In this document: piece after piece, positions 1-6,476 of the stretch
How the letters are laid out: every line of letters begins with the position of its first letter
Position numbering within the stretch: the first letter of the stretch is position 1
Translations under genes and position numbers: made by a program
Notes under the pieces: model-generated
Database searches by the model: none
Seen by the model: only the letters and a program-made list of their open reading frames with translations
What the model was told of the DNA's origin: nothing
Origin: Chloroflexota bacterium
GTDB lineage: Bacteria; Chloroflexota; Dehalococcoidia; GIF9; AB-539-J10
Reading direction: 5' to 3'
Length of the DNA: 13,241 nt
NCBI GenBank assembly: GCA_015222255.1
Contig: JADFUX010000021.1
Coordinates: 1 to 13,241, forward strand

Positions 1-608
1 CAAACTCCAGCCATCCCCTGAATACACTTGTTGGAGGTCGACATCATGAAATCGATGCTAAATTCCTTTACATTAATAGGTATACCGGCAAAGCTAGAGA
101 TGGTATCAACGATAAATACCTTGTCATGTTTCTTTACTATCTCTCCTACCTGAGGTACTGGATTTAATAATCCGGTTGTTGTTTCATGATGGACCATAGC
201 CACACAGGCTATTTCCGGGTCTCTCTGTAACACTGCCTCAACGTCTTCTACAGTGGGGAGCTCTGCCCAGTCATAAGCTAGCTCTACCGGTGTGATAGAA
301 TAGGCTTTGGCAATTTTGACCATCCGCTCACCATAAGCACCGTTGCTAATAATGAGAATCTTCCTGTTAGGCGGTGTGACCGAATTGATCACAGCGTCCA
401 TGCCGGCGGTTCCAGACCCTCCAAAGAGAACACACGTATAGCTCTCGTCGCCTCCGGCAATTCTTACTAAATCTTTGCTTATGCCTTCAATCAACCTACC
501 AAACTCTTCTTCCCTGGGACAAATGTCAGCAACGATCTGAGCATGCTTGACTGTATCGGTTGTGGTGGAAGGGCCGGGATTTAACAGTATGTTTCTTCTG
601 ATTCCCAC
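1..608 (-). CDS. phnW: 2-aminoethylphosphonate--pyruvate aminotransferase, 3' part outside window
   Basis: PLP-dependent aminotransferase that interconverts phosphonoacetaldehyde plus alanine with 2-aminoethylphosphonate (AEP) plus pyruvate. The 202 visible residues show the family N-terminus (ILLNPGPSTTTDTVKHA), the cofactor loop FGGSGTAGMDA, a VDTISSFAG strand carrying the PLP-contacting Asp, and SNKCIQGMAG with the Schiff-base lysine at residue 194. The protein should be about 360-370 aa, so the C-terminal half lies beyond the left edge. I chose the GTG at 608 because GGGAG precedes it by 7 nt and a stop (TAA) lies in frame just upstream; no in-frame ATG fits. It is the last visible gene of the minus-strand run, 76 nt after ppd. 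The family also serves AEP breakdown, but company with pepM and ppd points to AEP synthesis here. No phosphonatase (phnX) is visible. Confidence 0.93.
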   Translation of the reverse strand, partial: MGIRRNILLNPGPSTTTDTVKHAQIVADICPREEEFGRLIEGISKDLVRIAGGDESYTCVLFGGSGTAGMDAVINSVTPPNRKILIISNGAYGERMVKIAKAYSITPVELAYDWAELPTVEDVEAVLQRDPEIACVAMVHHETTTGLLNPVPQVGEIVKKHDKVFIVDTISSFAGIPINVKEFSIDFMMSTSNKCIQGMAGV

Positions 609-684
609 ATTGATACTCCCTTAAACTACTTTGACACGACGTTGCTGGGTAAGGAGAGGTGTGAAACCCTAGTCCGGTGTTCTG

Positions 685-1815
685 TCACCTCTGATTGAGA
701 GAATTCATAAATTCTTCCTTGTTTTCCTTCGGTGTTTTCTTGGGCCTACTGAGGTCACCTCTGGAGCCAATATTGATTCGGATTTCCAAGAGACTCGGGC
801 CGGCAGCATTCTGCATAACTTCAAGCCGCTCTTTGATTTCGGCTTCTGTGGTTGCCGACAAACACGTTTCATAGCCACTGGCTTCGGCTATTGCTGGAAC
901 GTCCAATACATCTGCCGCCGTAGGTTGCCCGCCGACAGACTCGTGAGCAAAATTGTTGAAGACAACGTGTCTGAAGTTGGAAGGGTGCAGTTTGCCTATG
1001 GATGTGAGACTCCCCATGTGCATAATGAATGCACCATCGCCATCAAAGCAATACACATTTCTGCTGGGCTGCTGCAGAGCAATTCCCAGGGCAATGCCCG
1101 AGGCATGCCCCATAGAACCGACAGTCAAGAAATCACAGGCATGCCCTTGTTGCAGTCGTTCTCTCAACTCAAAAAGCTCTCGCGATGTCTTGCCTGTTGT
1201 GGAAACAATGACATCTGTTTCCTTTAAGCATGAAAGTACTATCTTGATTGCCTCTTCTCTTTTCAGGGGGTAGTAGGTTGCTTTCGTATCTTGAAGAGGA
1301 TAGGACTCAAAAGAGTCCTTCCTTACCAGCAAAGCATAGGGGCATTGATCTTTTCCCATATATTGGATAGCTTTCTTAAGAGTCTTTCTGGTTTCTGCTA
1401 TTGAATCAGGAAGGATGCTGTAGGGTATCTCAAGATTTTCCAACATTCCGCAAGTCACTCTGCCCTGCTTGCTATGTTGCGGTTCATCCTTCATTCCAGG
1501 CTCTCCACGCCAGCCGACAATCAGAAGCATCGGTATGGAATAGACTTCCTTGTCGGCCAGTGATGTTAAAGGATTGATGCAGTTCCCCAGGCCTGAATTC
1601 TGCATATACACTGCCCCTGGTTTTCCAGTGCTAAGATAATACCCTGTGGCGCAAGCGATGGCATTTCCTTCATTGCAGGTAATTATATTGTTCTTTTCCG
1701 CAATATGGTCCGTGAGATAAGCAATGAAACTGCTAAGCAGGGAGTCGGGGACTCCTGCAAAGAAATTGATGTCGTATTCGCTCAGCAGGTCTAAGAAAGC
1801 CTTGCAGCTTATCAT
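685..1815 (-). CDS. ppd: phosphonopyruvate decarboxylase
   Basis: Thiamine diphosphate enzyme (aepY in other systems) that irreversibly decarboxylates phosphonopyruvate to phosphonoacetaldehyde, pulling the unfavourable PEP mutase equilibrium toward C-P bond formation. Its 376 residues match the usual family length. The N-terminal half has GVPDSLL (21-27), NEGNAI with the likely TPP-activating Glu (E49) and QNSGLGNCINPLTSL (72-86). The C-terminal half has the TPP/Mg motif, FDGDGAF (GDG at 259-261) with NN at 287-288. The ATG at 1815 is preceded by GAGG at about 8 nt. It starts 36 nt after the pepM stop, so the two are almost certainly co-transcribed. The pairing with pepM and phnW makes the assignment firm; sulfopyruvate decarboxylase is a related family but does not fit this context. 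Confidence 0.95.
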   Translation of the reverse strand: MISCKAFLDLLSEYDINFFAGVPDSLLSSFIAYLTDHIAEKNNIITCNEGNAIACATGYYLSTGKPGAVYMQNSGLGNCINPLTSLADKEVYSIPMLLIVGWRGEPGMKDEPQHSKQGRVTCGMLENLEIPYSILPDSIAETRKTLKKAIQYMGKDQCPYALLVRKDSFESYPLQDTKATYYPLKREEAIKIVLSCLKETDVIVSTTGKTSRELFELRERLQQGHACDFLTVGSMGHASGIALGIALQQPSRNVYCFDGDGAFIMHMGSLTSIGKLHPSNFRHVVFNNFAHESVGGQPTAADVLDVPAIAEASGYETCLSATTEAEIKERLEVMQNAAGPSLLEIRINIGSRGDLSRPKKTPKENKEEFMNSLNQR

Positions 1816-1851
1816 TGCATTTTCCTCTTTACCCGCTTTGTTTTCTACGGA

Positions 1852-2772
1852 TCAACGCTCTGCTAAGCACTCAATCTCCTGCATGATTTCCTCTCGCCTC
1901 TCCAAACATTCTCTTTGGCTTTCCAGCATATTGAACGTTCCCTGAAGCTCAAACAATTCGTCCACGGAAATCAATTTGGGACTAATAGTTTCGATTCCCC
2001 CCGTGTTCTTTATTTCTTGTAGACTTCTTCGGACAGCGCTGACCACAGTTCTGATGACATGATTCGCATAGATAACCACCCTGATCTTGGGATAGGATTT
2101 GATTTCTTCTTCGTCAAAGGAAGGGTACCTGGTTGGGCAAATAACCAGAGGCATGTCCTCATCCCAGGCCTTGACAAACTCAATAATCTCTGAGGGGTCA
2201 CTCTTTCTTGAATGAATCATTATCCCGTCGGCACCTGCGCCAACGTAGGCCTTCGCCCTTCTCATCGCCTCCTCTTGTCCGTAACCAGCGATTAGTGCCT
2301 CGACTCGGGCGATCAGCATGAACTCCTTTGTCCTCTGCGCCCGCTTGCCGGCTATGATCTTACCAACAAAATCCCTCACTGAAGCTAGTTCTCTTCCTTC
2401 TCCTTCAAGAAGGCTGTTCTGTTTGGGAAATAGATTATCTTCCATGATAACCCCGGCAATCCCTGCCCATTCGAATTTCTGTACCGCCCGGGCAACGTTA
2501 TTGGAGCTGCCATAGCCCTGATCCATATCAACAACGATGGGAAGATCAACTGCTTCATTCATTTCGATGGCGTTATCGAGAAAGTCGGTCATCGTTAGAA
2601 TATTGGCATCGGGGACAAGATGAGCTGCTGAAATCTCAAGAGAAGAGGCCCATACTCCTTCAAATCCGGCCTCTTCTACTAACCTGGCAGTTAAACCATT
2701 GTGTGCACCCACAAGCCTAATAATCCCTGGCTGGTTAAATAGCTTACGTAATTCCTTCGATTTCTTCCTCAT
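1852..2772 (-). CDS. pepM: phosphoenolpyruvate mutase (variant active-site motif)
   Basis: Isocitrate lyase/PEP mutase superfamily TIM barrel that rearranges PEP to phosphonopyruvate, the entry step of nearly all C-P bond biosynthesis. In the 306-aa form, WASSLEISA (41-49), Mg-binding DMD (82-84), R156 in ARVEALIAGYG and HSRKSDPSEI (187-196) are all as expected. The diagnostic EDKx5NS motif reads EDNLFPKQNS (111-120): the glutamate, the second lysine (K117), Asn119 and Ser120 are kept, but the EDK lysine is Asn. The usual DTGYGN also reads DQGYGS. Keeping Asn-Ser argues for a mutase rather than phosphonopyruvate hydrolase or a lyase. The frame is open 22 codons further, but ATG 2772 has a perfect AGGAGG 6 nt upstream and avoids overlap with the methyltransferase gene. 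The C-terminus (about 280-306) is charged and probably helical. Confidence 0.92.
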   Translation of the reverse strand: MRKKSKELRKLFNQPGIIRLVGAHNGLTARLVEEAGFEGVWASSLEISAAHLVPDANILTMTDFLDNAIEMNEAVDLPIVVDMDQGYGSSNNVARAVQKFEWAGIAGVIMEDNLFPKQNSLLEGEGRELASVRDFVGKIIAGKRAQRTKEFMLIARVEALIAGYGQEEAMRRAKAYVGAGADGIMIHSRKSDPSEIIEFVKAWDEDMPLVICPTRYPSFDEEEIKSYPKIRVVIYANHVIRTVVSAVRRSLQEIKNTGGIETISPKLISVDELFELQGTFNMLESQRECLERREEIMQEIECLAER

Positions 2773-2800
2773 TACAATCCTCCTTCTCCTGGGCAACCTT

Positions 2801-2820
2801 ATACTTCCATGTACTTCCAT
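2801..2820. repeat. 10-bp tandem duplication
   Basis: Two adjacent copies of a 10-mer, ATACTTCCAT and GTACTTCCAT, differ at one base. They lie in the short gap between the methyltransferase stop and the pepM ribosome-binding site. They also create ATG codons on the minus strand that extend the pepM frame, but these lack a Shine-Dalgarno sequence. It is probably a chance slippage product with no evident function. Confidence 0.4.
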
Positions 2821-2828
2821 TCCACATA

Positions 2829-3473
2829 TTACACGCACACTTCGTACACAAAGTATTGAACCTTTATTCTCTCAGCATAATCTTCATTCTTCGGAAGGTA
2901 GAGCATAGGTTCTGTCACGCATTTTCGTCGCCACAATTCCGATTCTTCAATCGCTCGGAGCATGTTTTCATAATTCCTTTCATAACAGATGTCTTCACGT
3001 TGAGAGAACACTACATGTCCGCCAGGACGAACAACTCGACAGAACTCATACAAGAGAGAGGGAGCTTCAATGTGACCCAGTACTGCGATACATGCAACAG
3101 CGTCAAATTCGTTATCCCGAAAAGGCAATGGCATTTGTAGGTCTACCTGATGGAGTTCTCTATATACCTCTTTTTTCCGGGCAACTTCCAACGAGGCTCC
3201 CGAGATGTCCACTCCGATGATATTCTCGAAGCCATGTTGCTTGAGAGCCAATCCGGTAAGACCGGTTCCACAACCAGCATCCAGAATCTTACTTTCCACA
3301 GGGACAAATTCTTTCAAGAGTTCAGCACCAACCTCTGGGGCTTTATATTGCCAACCTCGCAGTGTCCCATCATATGTTTTCGCAAAAATATCATATTCTT
3401 CCTCGACCTTACCGCTGTCAGTACTCGGATATTTAGACCATCTTGAAAGAAGCTTTGCCGGTGTTTGATCCAT
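2829..3473 (-). CDS. class I SAM-dependent methyltransferase
   Basis: A 214-aa protein with a single Rossmann methyltransferase domain. Motif I is LDAGCGTG (64-71), an acidic VD end of beta-2 lies near 88-89 (GVDIS), and the motif around 123-134 is EFDAVACIAVLGHI, followed by VRPGGHVVFSQ. The fold family resembles methyltransferase-like 27 (WBSCR27) proteins; the substrate cannot be read from the sequence. ATG 3473 is preferred over the GTG at 3482 because AGGAGG sits 8 nt before the ATG but directly abuts the GTG. It is the first gene of the AEP run, with its stop 56 nt before the pepM start. Placement suggests it modifies AEP or an AEP-bearing product (N-methylation, or O-methylation of the phosphonate), but this is inference. 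An unrelated small-molecule substrate remains possible. Confidence 0.85.
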   Translation of the reverse strand: MDQTPAKLLSRWSKYPSTDSGKVEEEYDIFAKTYDGTLRGWQYKAPEVGAELLKEFVPVESKILDAGCGTGLTGLALKQHGFENIIGVDISGASLEVARKKEVYRELHQVDLQMPLPFRDNEFDAVACIAVLGHIEAPSLLYEFCRVVRPGGHVVFSQREDICYERNYENMLRAIEESELWRRKCVTEPMLYLPKNEDYAERIKVQYFVYEVCV

Positions 3474-3833
3474 TTCCCGCACCTCCTATCTCCACTGCAG
3501 CGGCTCCATTGACGGGAATATCCCTATTTTGCGAGAGGCTGGCTGTTCGCAATCAGAGGATGTGCGTTGTCAGCATTTAAGGGACAACCTGGTAATACAC
3601 ACTCTAGCTGGTGGAACTCTCCTTGTCAAGGATGCCGAATTGCCAATCATGCGCCTTATTGCTACAATCATCGGTGATGGCCGTGGCTGGGTCAGACAGC
3701 TCTAGGCTGAAAGCTATTTGAAAAGTTCTACCTGTTGTCACCCCAGCTCCACTAGTTGCAGTCGAACTTCAGTTGTTCGCTAGAGATTTTGCCCTGGGCA
3801 GAGCTTTAGGCCAATTCACTGTGCGGGAAACCA
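3474..3833. other. divergent intergenic region between AEP operon and nucleotidyltransferase gene
   Basis: About 360 bases lie between two divergent starts, so promoters for both directions should be here, but I found no convincing -35/-10 pair. A 10-bp inverted repeat marks the two ends: TTTCCCGCAC at 3473-3482 and GTGCGGGAAA at 3821-3830, each touching or nearly touching a start codon. One plus-strand frame is open from 3469 to the TAG at 3703-3705 (79 codons including the stop) with coding-looking composition, but it has no well-placed start. It could be the remnant of a lost gene, or chance. Confidence 0.5.
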
Positions 3834-4922
3834 ATGAAAGCTGTCATTTTAGTCGGTGGAGAGGGAACCAGGCTTCGTCCCCTTACCTGCAATAAGGTTA
3901 AACCGCTGGTGCCTGTGCTAAATCGTCCTTTCCTTGAGCATGTTGTTGATTATCTCAAAAGGCATGGTATTAGAGACATTATCCTGACTTTGGGTTACCT
4001 GCCTGAGCAAATTCAAGGATATTTTGGCGATGGTAGTGACTTCGGGGTGAATATGACCTACCTGGTAGAGGGCTTCCCTCTAGGAACAGCGGGAGGGGTG
4101 AAGAATGCAGAGGCGTTTCTAGATGCATCTTTCCTTGTTTTCAATGGCGATATCTTCACTGATATCGACTTGACTGACATGATGAATTGTCATCACGAAA
4201 AGAAAGCCGCTACGAGCATAGCGCTGACGCCGGTAGATGACCCTACTCCTTATGGAGTGGTGGAGACAGATGCTGAAGGCAGAGTCGAGCGGTTTGTGGA
4301 GAAGCCACGCCGGGAGGAGGTAGCTACCAACATGATCAACGCCGGTATCTACATTATGGAACCTCACATTTTGGGCTATATTGCCCCTAATGCTTTTTTC
4401 ACATTTGAGCATGGTGTCTTTCCCTCACTTCTAGAAAGAGGGGAAGTTGTCTATGGTTACCCGTCTCAAGCTTACTGGATTGATATAGGTACTCCCGAGA
4501 AGTATTTGAAGTTGCATCACGATTTGCTCCAGCGATGCACAGCGGACAAAGGCGTTAGGTTTGAGGGTGAGAGTTTTGTTCATTCTTCAGCCCGAATCCA
4601 GGCGCCAGCCGTAATTGGCGAAGGCTGTTCTATCGGTAAAGATTGCATAGTTAAAGGGCCTACCGTATTAGGGCCACAATGCCGAGTCGAAAAAGGTGCT
4701 GTTATAGAGGGAGCCGTGCTATGGCAAAACTGCAGGATTGGCGAGAAAGCCAAGCTCAGGAACTGCGTAGTCGCCTCCGGTTGCTGTATTGGGGAACAAA
4801 GCGAAGTCCTGGACGAATGTGTTTTGGGCGACAATGTCATAATCGGAAAGGGGAACAGGCTATCCAGGGGTATCAGAATTTGGCCAGATAGGTCTATCGA
4901 GCCTAATGCAATTTCGTTCTAA
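3834..4922 (+). CDS. sugar-1-phosphate nucleotidyltransferase, probable mannose-1-phosphate guanylyltransferase
   Basis: Activates a sugar 1-phosphate with an NTP to give an NDP-sugar. In the N-terminal domain (1-230) of this 362-aa protein, the nucleotide-binding loop is LVGGEGTRLRPLT (6-18) with K23-P24, the metal site is FNGDIF (GD 105-106), EKP is at 156-158, NAGIYI at 169-174 and YWIDIGTPEKY at 214-224. Residues about 250-362 form hexapeptide-like repeats typical of a left-handed beta-helix (IGEGCSIGKDCIV and similar). This architecture fits GDP-mannose pyrophosphorylases of the eukaryotic-GMPP/archaeal type; a glucose-1-phosphate transferase is the alternative. Nearby mpgS needs GDP-mannose, and known mannosylglycerate operons (Pyrococcus horikoshii) carry such a gene, which tips the call to GDP-mannose. 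The ribosome-binding site is weak (GGGA before ATG 3834). Confidence 0.82.
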   Translation: MKAVILVGGEGTRLRPLTCNKVKPLVPVLNRPFLEHVVDYLKRHGIRDIILTLGYLPEQIQGYFGDGSDFGVNMTYLVEGFPLGTAGGVKNAEAFLDASFLVFNGDIFTDIDLTDMMNCHHEKKAATSIALTPVDDPTPYGVVETDAEGRVERFVEKPRREEVATNMINAGIYIMEPHILGYIAPNAFFTFEHGVFPSLLERGEVVYGYPSQAYWIDIGTPEKYLKLHHDLLQRCTADKGVRFEGESFVHSSARIQAPAVIGEGCSIGKDCIVKGPTVLGPQCRVEKGAVIEGAVLWQNCRIGEKAKLRNCVVASGCCIGEQSEVLDECVLGDNVIIGKGNRLSRGIRIWPDRSIEPNAISF

Positions 4923-4936
4923 TCGCAGGTGTTAGT

Positions 4937-5041
4937 ATGGGTTGCTTGGCTATGAATACGATAGAAAATCCCTGTGGCAGGTGCCGCAGCATGTGCAACT
5001 CTTTCTGCACGCCCTGGCACTTAGGAAATCTTGCTAAGTAA
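4937..5041 (+). CDS. putative 34-aa cysteine-rich small protein
   Basis: A short frame begins 14 nt after the nucleotidyltransferase stop, with AGGTG five bases before ATG 4937. It encodes a peptide starting MGCLAMNTIENPCGRC with cysteines at residues 3, 13, 16, 20 and 24 (core CGRCRSMCNSFC) followed by TPWHLGN. The C-x2-C-x3-C-x3-C spacing in only 34 residues suggests metal (zinc) or Fe-S ligation or disulfides; there is no signal peptide or membrane segment. It may be co-transcribed with the upstream gene and converges on mpgS, ending 60 nt before the mpgS stop. I do not recognise a family. It resembles the 40-aa frame at 10134-10256 in its CGxCxxxC core. The alternative is a chance open frame in a gap. 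Confidence 0.42.
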   Translation: MGCLAMNTIENPCGRCRSMCNSFCTPWHLGNLAK

Positions 5042-5101
5042 GTCTATAAGAAACAAGCTGAAATTCGTTTTCCAAATAAGATTAAGTGCTCCTCTCAAAT
5101 C

Positions 5102-6289
5102 TCATGGTAAGACACGGTATTTATCGAGATCTTCTCGCAGCTTGCTTATGAGCTTTTTGCTATCTACCTTCTTTGGCGAACAAATCATATGGACGGGAGG
5201 GGGCTCCTCGCCTTCTTTTAGACTTTGCTGCCTGACTAACTCTGTCACAATAGCTTGTTTTATTTCCTCACTGCTAAGAGGCGAATGATAAATGGTGCTC
5301 AACGAACACAATAACATATTCCGAACATGCTCCTCCCCTTTTTCCTCGTGGAGGTGAGGATTTCTGGTCTCAATTTGAAATATGTCTATGCCCTGTCCCA
5401 TCACCTTAGGCTCCTTTGTAGGCAAGATGCCGCCAAAACTTTCAAATATAGATACTAACTCCTGAGGTTCCACGGCATATCCTGAGGCATAGGGTAAGAT
5501 CTCCGCCAGGTTCATACTCATAGCATGCTCCCCCGCATTGCCGGTTCTAACTACCTCGGTTTCAAATCCCGTTTTGGAGGATATCAGGTCGTTCAAGTGC
5601 TTGTTGGTGATCTCCGATGTTCTCCCCCATTTCCTGAAGTATAACCCCCCTGAGATTTTGGGCTTATAATGCCATAATATCCTCACCATGCTGTAAGGAG
5701 ACTGAGCTAGGCTAAAGCCGGCGGCGAAGTTTCTTACATACTCCAGCACTGCGCCAGGGAAATAGTTGTCAGCATCAACGAAGCCAACATATTCTTTGTC
5801 TGCCACCTTGGCCATGAGCAGGCCTATCACCATGCCCTCGCTTTTACCATCGCGCACCAATCCGTCTTCGCCCAAGAGGCTGTCATAGCCAGCTTCCATT
5901 GCAGCTTCGGCGATAGCGGGGTCTTTCTGGTGAGCAATCAACGCCTGGCGAAAGGTAAAATGACAAAGCTGTTTTAGGGCATCTCCTTCCATCCTGAATC
6001 TGTCGACCTTTTCCCTCTGACTGTTCGAAACCACTATTACCAGACAGTCATGTGGCACGCCACTGACCACCCCTTCAAAGAGCTTAAGCTTCTCATCTTT
6101 GACCGGGATGACAATCGCCATCTTGTTCTCGAAGTCCTTGATTGTTTCCTCAGCTATCTTTATTACCCCCATAGCACCAGGGGGGGGCAAGTCGCTCTTT
6201 GCCCCTGAGTCTAGAGAGACTACCGTCTGTACGTGGTTCATTCTGACTGAACCAAAGCGCTCCGTATACCTCGGACTTTCTATAAACAT
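5102..6289 (-). CDS. mpgS: mannosyl-3-phosphoglycerate synthase
   Basis: GT-A fold glycosyltransferase (family GT55) that transfers mannose from GDP-mannose to 3-phospho-D-glycerate, retaining configuration, to form mannosyl-3-phosphoglycerate. The 395-aa protein shows IPVKDE (61-66), VVSNSQRE (86-93), GKSEGMVIG (148-156), the metal-binding DxD in FVDADNYFPG (DAD 172-174), RTGNAGEHAMSM (248-259) and RNPHLHEEKGEEHV (309-322), in family order and at usual length. ATG 6289 has GGAGGT five bases upstream; the frame extends 27 codons further but that part looks like leader sequence. A run of eight C residues encodes LPPPG (residues 34-38), a potential slippage site. It is divergent from mpgP, whereas the two genes are usually adjacent in one direction, or fused (mgsD of Dehalococcoides). 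Confidence 0.95.
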   Translation of the reverse strand: MFIESPRYTERFGSVRMNHVQTVVSLDSGAKSDLPPPGAMGVIKIAEETIKDFENKMAIVIPVKDEKLKLFEGVVSGVPHDCLVIVVSNSQREKVDRFRMEGDALKQLCHFTFRQALIAHQKDPAIAEAAMEAGYDSLLGEDGLVRDGKSEGMVIGLLMAKVADKEYVGFVDADNYFPGAVLEYVRNFAAGFSLAQSPYSMVRILWHYKPKISGGLYFRKWGRTSEITNKHLNDLISSKTGFETEVVRTGNAGEHAMSMNLAEILPYASGYAVEPQELVSIFESFGGILPTKEPKVMGQGIDIFQIETRNPHLHEEKGEEHVRNMLLCSLSTIYHSPLSSEEIKQAIVTELVRQQSLKEGEEPPPVHMICSPKKVDSKKLISKLREDLDKYRVLP

Positions 6290-6315
6290 CTTCCACCTCC
6301 AAGAAATGCCCAAGC

Positions 6316-6344
6316 ATAATATCAAATCTATCCAGCGGCGACAA
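6316..6344 (-). promoter_or_regulatory. candidate sigma-70 promoter for mpgS
   Basis: On the minus strand, TTGTCG (6344-6339) and TATTAT (6321-6316) are separated by 17 bases, matching 4/6 and 5/6 consensus positions. Initiation would be expected near 6309, giving a leader of about 20 nt that carries the GGAGGT ribosome-binding site of mpgS. This is pattern match only. Confidence 0.4.
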
Positions 6345-6383
6345 ACTGCTGTTACTGCTGCAATTGTCAAGTCTCAAACAAGG

Positions 6384-6411
6384 TTGACGGGTACGACTGG
6401 GGTAAGATAAG
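6384..6411 (+). promoter_or_regulatory. candidate sigma-70 promoter for mpgP and the mannosidase gene
   Basis: TTGACG (6384-6389, 5/6 match) and GATAAG (6406-6411, 4/6 match) are separated by 16 bases. Initiation near 6418 would give a leader of about 60 nt before mpgP. It lies back-to-back with the candidate mpgS promoter, so one regulator bound between them could act on both. This is pattern match only. Confidence 0.3.
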
Positions 6412-6434
6412 CTTGGTCAGACCGAAATAAACAA

Positions 6435-6456
6435 CTTGTTGGGTTAAAGCAACTAG
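6435..6456. promoter_or_regulatory. imperfect inverted repeat upstream of mpgP
   Basis: CTTGTTG and CAACTAG flank GGTTAAAG and pair at 6 of 7 positions. The element lies between the candidate promoter and the start of mpgP, so it could be an operator or a weak leader hairpin. It is short enough to be chance. Confidence 0.2.
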
Positions 6457-6476
6457 CCTATTTCCTCCTGGCTGCA

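Noticed and set aside
2773..2838. 22-residue N-terminal extension of pepM
   Set aside because: It is Arg-rich, overlaps the upstream gene, and the ATG at 2772 has a perfect AGGAGG; the extension is probably untranslated leader.
3469..3705. Plus-strand open frame ending in IIGDGRGWVRQL
   Set aside because: It has no start codon with a ribosome-binding site, overlaps the methyltransferase start region, and I recognise no family. It is kept only as a possible gene remnant in the intergenic note.
3562..3780. Short GTG-started frames on either strand in the divergent gap
   Set aside because: Both strands are open for 40-50 codons at the same place, starts are poorly spaced from any Shine-Dalgarno, and neither product has recognisable features.
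3834..4922. AEP cytidylyltransferase (PntC) as identity of the nucleotidyltransferase
   Set aside because: The long hexapeptide-repeat tail and the YWIDIGTPEKY region fit sugar-nucleotide pyrophosphorylases with beta-helix domains, and mpgS nearby needs GDP-mannose.
6290..6370. 27-residue N-terminal extension of mpgS
   Set aside because: The ATG at 6289 has GGAGGT at ideal distance and matches the family start; the candidate promoter also lies inside the extension.
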